From Flavobacteriales bacterium UBA5081 (GTDB taxonomy: Bacteria; Bacteroidota; Bacteroidia; Flavobacteriales_E; Vicingaceae), in contig DIAJ01000033.1 in assembly GCA_002415785.1 (NCBI GenBank), forward strand, positions 129,180 through 193,179: a stretch of 64,000 bases of DNA, given 5' to 3'. A model generated the notes under the pieces. The model made no database searches. It was not told where the DNA came from and worked only from the letters and a program-made list of their open reading frames with translations. The translations under genes were made by a program, and so were the position numbers. Positions within the stretch are counted from its first letter, which is position 1. Each line of letters starts with the position of its first letter. Positions 60,699-64,000 of the stretch are shown here, in pieces.

Positions 60699-62306
60699 TT
60701 AATCTCTCGTGTAAATCAAAGTAAAATGTCTAGTCGGCAAATCGAGCTCTTCCATCAAAGTTTGAATGAAACCTTCACCATAAGCTAAATAAAATGAGCT
60801 GAAGTTTTCCGTTCGTTCTTGGAGTCCACGGTTAGGGAATAAGTTCGTTTTTAAGAAATTAATGCGCGCTGCGGCTTCTTTTTGTTTGCGGCGTTCTGCT
60901 CGGATTATCTTTTCAGACAGCTGCTCCAATGTCTGCTTTTGCTTTTCTGCTAAAGCTTTGGTGTGCGGCTCTAAAGTTGAGTCTATTCGCTTTGACTTCT
61001 CTGCCAGTCTAAGATACAGTTCTTTAAACTCTTTAATCTCCCCATGCAACTCCAAATCTTCTTTGGCATTGGCTTTTACCCATTCTTTCAGCAATGCTCC
61101 TTCGTCTAAAAACAACTGTTTGGGCGAGATCTTCAACTGATGGAAATACTTGCTTTCTTTTTCATCCATCCACAAAATGGAATTACGGAGAAAAAGCGTG
61201 GGCATAGGAACTCTGAAATGCTCAAAAGTGGTTTTTAACTGAAACCAATAGGCCAATTCTCCACCACCGCCAATGTAAGCTAAATTGGGTAAGATTACTT
61301 CTTGATATACTGGTCGCAGCAATACATTCGGACTGAAACGCTCCGGATGTTGATGCAATTCATCCATCAACTCCTCTTCAGAAAATTGAAGTTCAGTATC
61401 GTGAATAAAGTATTTATCTTTTTGCTTAACAATGCGGTTTCGAGAATCATCCGTCAGGTAAAACAAATTGATTTCCCTCGGATTCACTTGCAGTTTGTAA
61501 TGCTCACTTAACTTCTCACTTTGCTTTTCCACTTCTGTAGAAGAAACTTCGTGGAGCAAGTCTTCCTTTGCAATGGGAACAAACAATTTTTTCAAATTGG
61601 CATCATCTCCATCTACAACAACTACACCGTATACTGAGAAAAGCTCGTGAACAATAAAGCGCGTAGCATCGGCTAGGTTATCGTGTTTTAGGTAAGCTTT
61701 TTCGAAAAGAGACTTGAGTCTTGAGCCGTTTGAAGTGTATGGAGTCAACAATTCATCGAACTGATCCAACACCGATTTAAGCTCCTCGGTTTTCATGCGT
61801 CCCACTGCTCCACTTTGCTTCGTTTGCCACTGCAACTTTTTACCTTTAAAGCGGAAAAAACTGATCTCTTCAAAATCGTGATCTTCCGAAGCCATCCAAT
61901 AAATCGGAACAAACTGTTTTTGCGGATACTTTTCACTCAACTGCTTCGACAATTTAACGGCAGACACAATTTTATAAATGAAATAAAGCGGTCCAGTAAA
62001 CAAGCAAAGTTGATGACCTGTAGTCACCGTGAAAGTGTTTTCTGAATTTAAGGCATTAATGTTTTCAGCAACTTTGCCCTCAGCATAAAGCTTAATTTTT
62101 CCTTTTTGATATTGTTGTTGAAGAGCCGTTTTTAAAATGCTTCGCTTTTCGGAACTGAAATTTCGCTTTTGAATAGCTTCTTTAAAAGCATCGAGATTAG
62201 GCGAATGAGCGTAAAAATCAGTAATCTTGGGCTTCTCCTCCAAATAATCCGTGATGATTTGGGAGAAGTAGCCGGTTTCCTTAAAGTGAATACAGTCTGT
62301 TTCCAT
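60699..62306 (-). CDS. bshC: Bacillithiol biosynthesis cysteine-adding enzyme BshC
   Basis: 535 residues, standard length. BshC joins cysteine to glucosaminyl-malate in the last step of bacillithiol synthesis, the low-molecular-weight thiol used in place of glutathione in Firmicutes and Bacteroidota. The Rossmann-like nucleotide region has TTGHQLCLFTGPLYFIYK and QFVPIYWMASEDHDFEEI; the coiled-coil (about 430-485, LAEKQKQTLEQLSEKI) and C-terminal FLKTNLFPNRGLQER are characteristic. The ATG directly follows the rimO stop. Bacillithiol also buffers copper, which may link it loosely to the neighbouring region. Confidence 0.94.
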   Translation of the reverse strand: METDCIHFKETGYFSQIITDYLEEKPKITDFYAHSPNLDAFKEAIQKRNFSSEKRSILKTALQQQYQKGKIKLYAEGKVAENINALNSENTFTVTTGHQLCLFTGPLYFIYKIVSAVKLSKQLSEKYPQKQFVPIYWMASEDHDFEEISFFRFKGKKLQWQTKQSGAVGRMKTEELKSVLDQFDELLTPYTSNGSRLKSLFEKAYLKHDNLADATRFIVHELFSVYGVVVVDGDDANLKKLFVPIAKEDLLHEVSSTEVEKQSEKLSEHYKLQVNPREINLFYLTDDSRNRIVKQKDKYFIHDTELQFSEEELMDELHQHPERFSPNVLLRPVYQEVILPNLAYIGGGGELAYWFQLKTTFEHFRVPMPTLFLRNSILWMDEKESKYFHQLKISPKQLFLDEGALLKEWVKANAKEDLELHGEIKEFKELYLRLAEKSKRIDSTLEPHTKALAEKQKQTLEQLSEKIIRAERRKQKEAAARINFLKTNLFPNRGLQERTENFSSFYLAYGEGFIQTLMEELDLPTRHFTLIYTRD

Positions 62307-63620
62307 TTATGAAGGCACAATTTCGCCAAAAAGATCGAAATGCTCTGCTCGATGAATCTTAACATTTGCAAAATCGCCCAAACGCACGTAATCCGACTTG
62401 GGAACAAGTACTTCATTGTCCACTTCCGGTGAATCAAACTCCGTTCGACCAACAAAATGGTCGCCTTCAACACGGTCAAATAAAACCCTAAAGGTTTTGC
62501 CAACCTTTTCCTGATTCAGCTGAAAAGAGATTTCACTTTGAATGTCCATAATGCGATTGGCGCGCTGGTTTTTAATATCCTCCGGCACATCATCCTCTAA
62601 ATTGTATGCGTGCGTATTTTCTTCGTGCGAATAAGTAAAAATCCCCAAGCGATCAAAGCGCTGTTCTCGCACCCAATCTTCCATACGTTGGAAGTCTTCT
62701 TCGGTTTCTCCTGGATATCCGGCGATTAATGTTGTTCGAATGGCCATCTCCGGCACTTCTTTACGGAAGTTATCTAATAGCTCATTTGTACGCTTTTCAG
62801 TGGTGCCTCTACGCATGGATTTTAACATAGGGTCACTGATGTGTTGTAGCGGAATATCAATGTAATTACAAATGTTGTCACGTTCGCGCATCACTTTTAA
62901 CACATCCATTGGGAAACCCGAAGGAAATGCATAATGCAAGCGAATCCACTCAATGCCTTCCACATCGGAAAGTTTCTCTAGCAATTCGGCTAAATTTCTT
63001 TTGCCGTATAAATCTAAACCGTAATAAGTTAAATCCTGAGCAATTAAGATCAATTCTTTAACTCCTTGTGCAGCCAAATGCTGAGCACTTTTCACCAAAT
63101 CTTCGATGGGCGTACTCTTGTGACCTCCTCGCATGAGCGGAATGGCACAAAAGGAACAAGGACGATCACAACCTTCAGCTATTTTGAAATAAGCGTAATG
63201 GTTGGGCGTAGTGATCAAACGTTCGCCAATCAATTCTTTTTTATAATCAGCTTTGAGGGTTTTGAGCAAACGAGGTAATTCCCGCGTGCCGAAAAATGCA
63301 TCCACATTGGGAATTTCAGCTTGCAGTTCTTCTCGGTAACGCTCCGACAAGCAGCCGGTCACAAATACTTTGTCAACCTGACCATTTTCTTTCGCTCTGG
63401 AAAAATTTAAAATGGTATCGATGGATTCCTGCTTGGCATTGTCGATAAAACCACAAGTGTTGATGATCACGATCTCCGAATCATCGGTTTTACTTTCATG
63501 CTCAACATCAAACTTATTGGCCTTCAACTGATTCATCATCACCTCCGAGTCGAAGATGTTTTTGGAACAGCCAAGGGTAACCACATTGACTTTGTTCTTC
63601 TTAAGCGTTTTTGTCTTCAT
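62307..63620 (-). CDS. rimO: Ribosomal protein uS12 methylthiotransferase RimO
   Basis: 437 residues. RimO is a radical-SAM enzyme that methylthiolates an Asp of ribosomal protein S12. N-terminal UPF0004 domain (VVTLGCSKNIFDSEVMM, three Cys ligands), radical-SAM motif CDRPCSFCAIP (CxxxCxxC), then GYPGETEEDF and a C-terminal TRAM domain (about 370-437). It lies between ftsY and bshC on the minus strand, adjoining bshC with no spacer. Confidence 0.96.
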   Translation of the reverse strand: MKTKTLKKNKVNVVTLGCSKNIFDSEVMMNQLKANKFDVEHESKTDDSEIVIINTCGFIDNAKQESIDTILNFSRAKENGQVDKVFVTGCLSERYREELQAEIPNVDAFFGTRELPRLLKTLKADYKKELIGERLITTPNHYAYFKIAEGCDRPCSFCAIPLMRGGHKSTPIEDLVKSAQHLAAQGVKELILIAQDLTYYGLDLYGKRNLAELLEKLSDVEGIEWIRLHYAFPSGFPMDVLKVMRERDNICNYIDIPLQHISDPMLKSMRRGTTEKRTNELLDNFRKEVPEMAIRTTLIAGYPGETEEDFQRMEDWVREQRFDRLGIFTYSHEENTHAYNLEDDVPEDIKNQRANRIMDIQSEISFQLNQEKVGKTFRVLFDRVEGDHFVGRTEFDSPEVDNEVLVPKSDYVRLGDFANVKIHRAEHFDLFGEIVPS

Positions 63621-63688
63621 TCAAATCCTTTCTTTAAAGCTTGTAGAAAAGCCCATGCTTATGACAATTGAGTGTGCTAATGGTTCGA

Positions 63689-64000
63689 TCAGTTAAACAA
63701 ACTATCGACAAACTCCTTGCGGTTAAACACCTGCAAGTGTTCCATGCTTTCGCCCACGCCAATGTATTTCACGGGAATTTTAAATTGATCGGAAATACCG
63801 ATTACAACTCCCCCTTTGGCTGTGCCATCGAGTTTGGTGAGTGCTAGTGCATTTACTTCAGTAGCTGCCGTAAACTGTTTAGCTTGTTCAAAGGCATTTT
63901 GTCCGGTTGAACCATCTAAGACCAATAGGATTTCGTGAGGAGCATCTGGAATCACCTTTTGCATAACTTTTTTAATTTTAGTCAACTCATTCATTAAGTT
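63689..64000 (-). CDS. ftsY: Signal recognition particle receptor FtsY, partial (N-terminus beyond right edge)
   Basis: The last 103 codons of ftsY, open to the right edge. GTPase NG-domain signatures visible: LLVLDGSTGQNAFEQAKQF (G3-side helix), ALALTKLDGTAKGG (G4, TKLD) and the end PVKYIGVGESMEHLQVF then NRKEFVDSLF. FtsY docks SRP-bound ribosomes at the inner membrane. rimO follows 68 bases downstream. Confidence 0.95.
   Translation of the reverse strand, partial: NLMNELTKIKKVMQKVIPDAPHEILLVLDGSTGQNAFEQAKQFTAATEVNALALTKLDGTAKGGVVIGISDQFKIPVKYIGVGESMEHLQVFNRKEFVDSLFN

Noticed and set aside
1..64000. tRNA, 5S/16S/23S rRNA genes or a known riboswitch
   Set aside because: No cloverleaf with a GGTTCGAAT-type T arm, no rRNA segment and no recognisable riboswitch core was seen by eye; a covariance search could still find something.

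Overview
The window comes from the chromosome of a Bacteroidota member, most likely Flavobacteriales-like or a close relative. The basis is low GC (about 37% in a housekeeping stretch), promoters with the TAnnTTTG -7 box, no ribosome binding sites, two secreted proteases ending in a type IX secretion (Por) sorting tail, bacillithiol synthesis (BshC), LpxB (so a Gram-negative envelope), and several families largely confined to the phylum (HYC_CC_PP, DUF2279, fused DoxD-DoxA). Species cannot be named from this sequence.

Layout. 1-1.7 kb: a type II restriction-modification pair (C5 cytosine methyltransferase cut by the left edge, TdeIII-like nuclease). 2-5 kb: a four-PAS histidine kinase broken by one extra base in an A8 run, then a solitary exosortase-family protein. 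5-9 kb: a sulfur-linked group (TauE/SafE exporter, Crp/Fnr regulator with a Cys-Cys pair, tandem universal stress protein, lipoprotein, DoxD-DoxA fusion) with a Crp/Fnr-type operator between the divergent regulator and stress genes. 9-19 kb: urocanase, PheT, a WD40 protein, RecG, RNase P RNA, an Smr-domain protein and a Nudix hydrolase. 19-27 kb: DUF2279 protein, Rieske protein and two tandem thermolysin-like secreted metalloproteases. 27-33 kb: a tight surE-hyp-lpxB-spoIID-comEC operon. 33-46 kb: dnaK with an elaborate leader, panB, RluA-type synthase, arfB, TerB-like, sixA, ilvE, a fatty acid hydroxylase, a MarR/nitroreductase pair, alpha/beta hydrolase, His-rich Spy-like protein, L,D-transpeptidase and small unknowns.

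45.7-59.7 kb is a heavy-metal (copper/silver type) efflux region read on the minus strand: a regulator fusing an HMA-like metal domain to an AraC helix-turn-helix, an HMA-MauE membrane protein, HYC_CC_PP protein, CusA, TolC, an AT-rich amino acid permease, a CopB-type P-ATPase, CusB with DUF3347, a separate DUF3347 lipoprotein and, last, an ATP-cone/PD-(D/E)xK nuclease. Sampled stretches of the efflux genes are GC-richer than sampled housekeeping DNA. An IS200-like (REP-associated) transposase in arrays of palindromes follows at 59.8-60.6 kb. 60.7-64 kb: bshC, rimO and the 3' part of ftsY, cut by the right edge.

The most interesting signals without a ready explanation are: a predicted three-way-junction leader ending four bases before the dnaK start codon; a long folded non-coding element at 58.0-58.2 kb; the HMA-AraC regulator; the nuclease at the end of the copper operon; and the frameshifted kinase. 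I saw no tRNA, 5S/16S/23S rRNA or CRISPR array.
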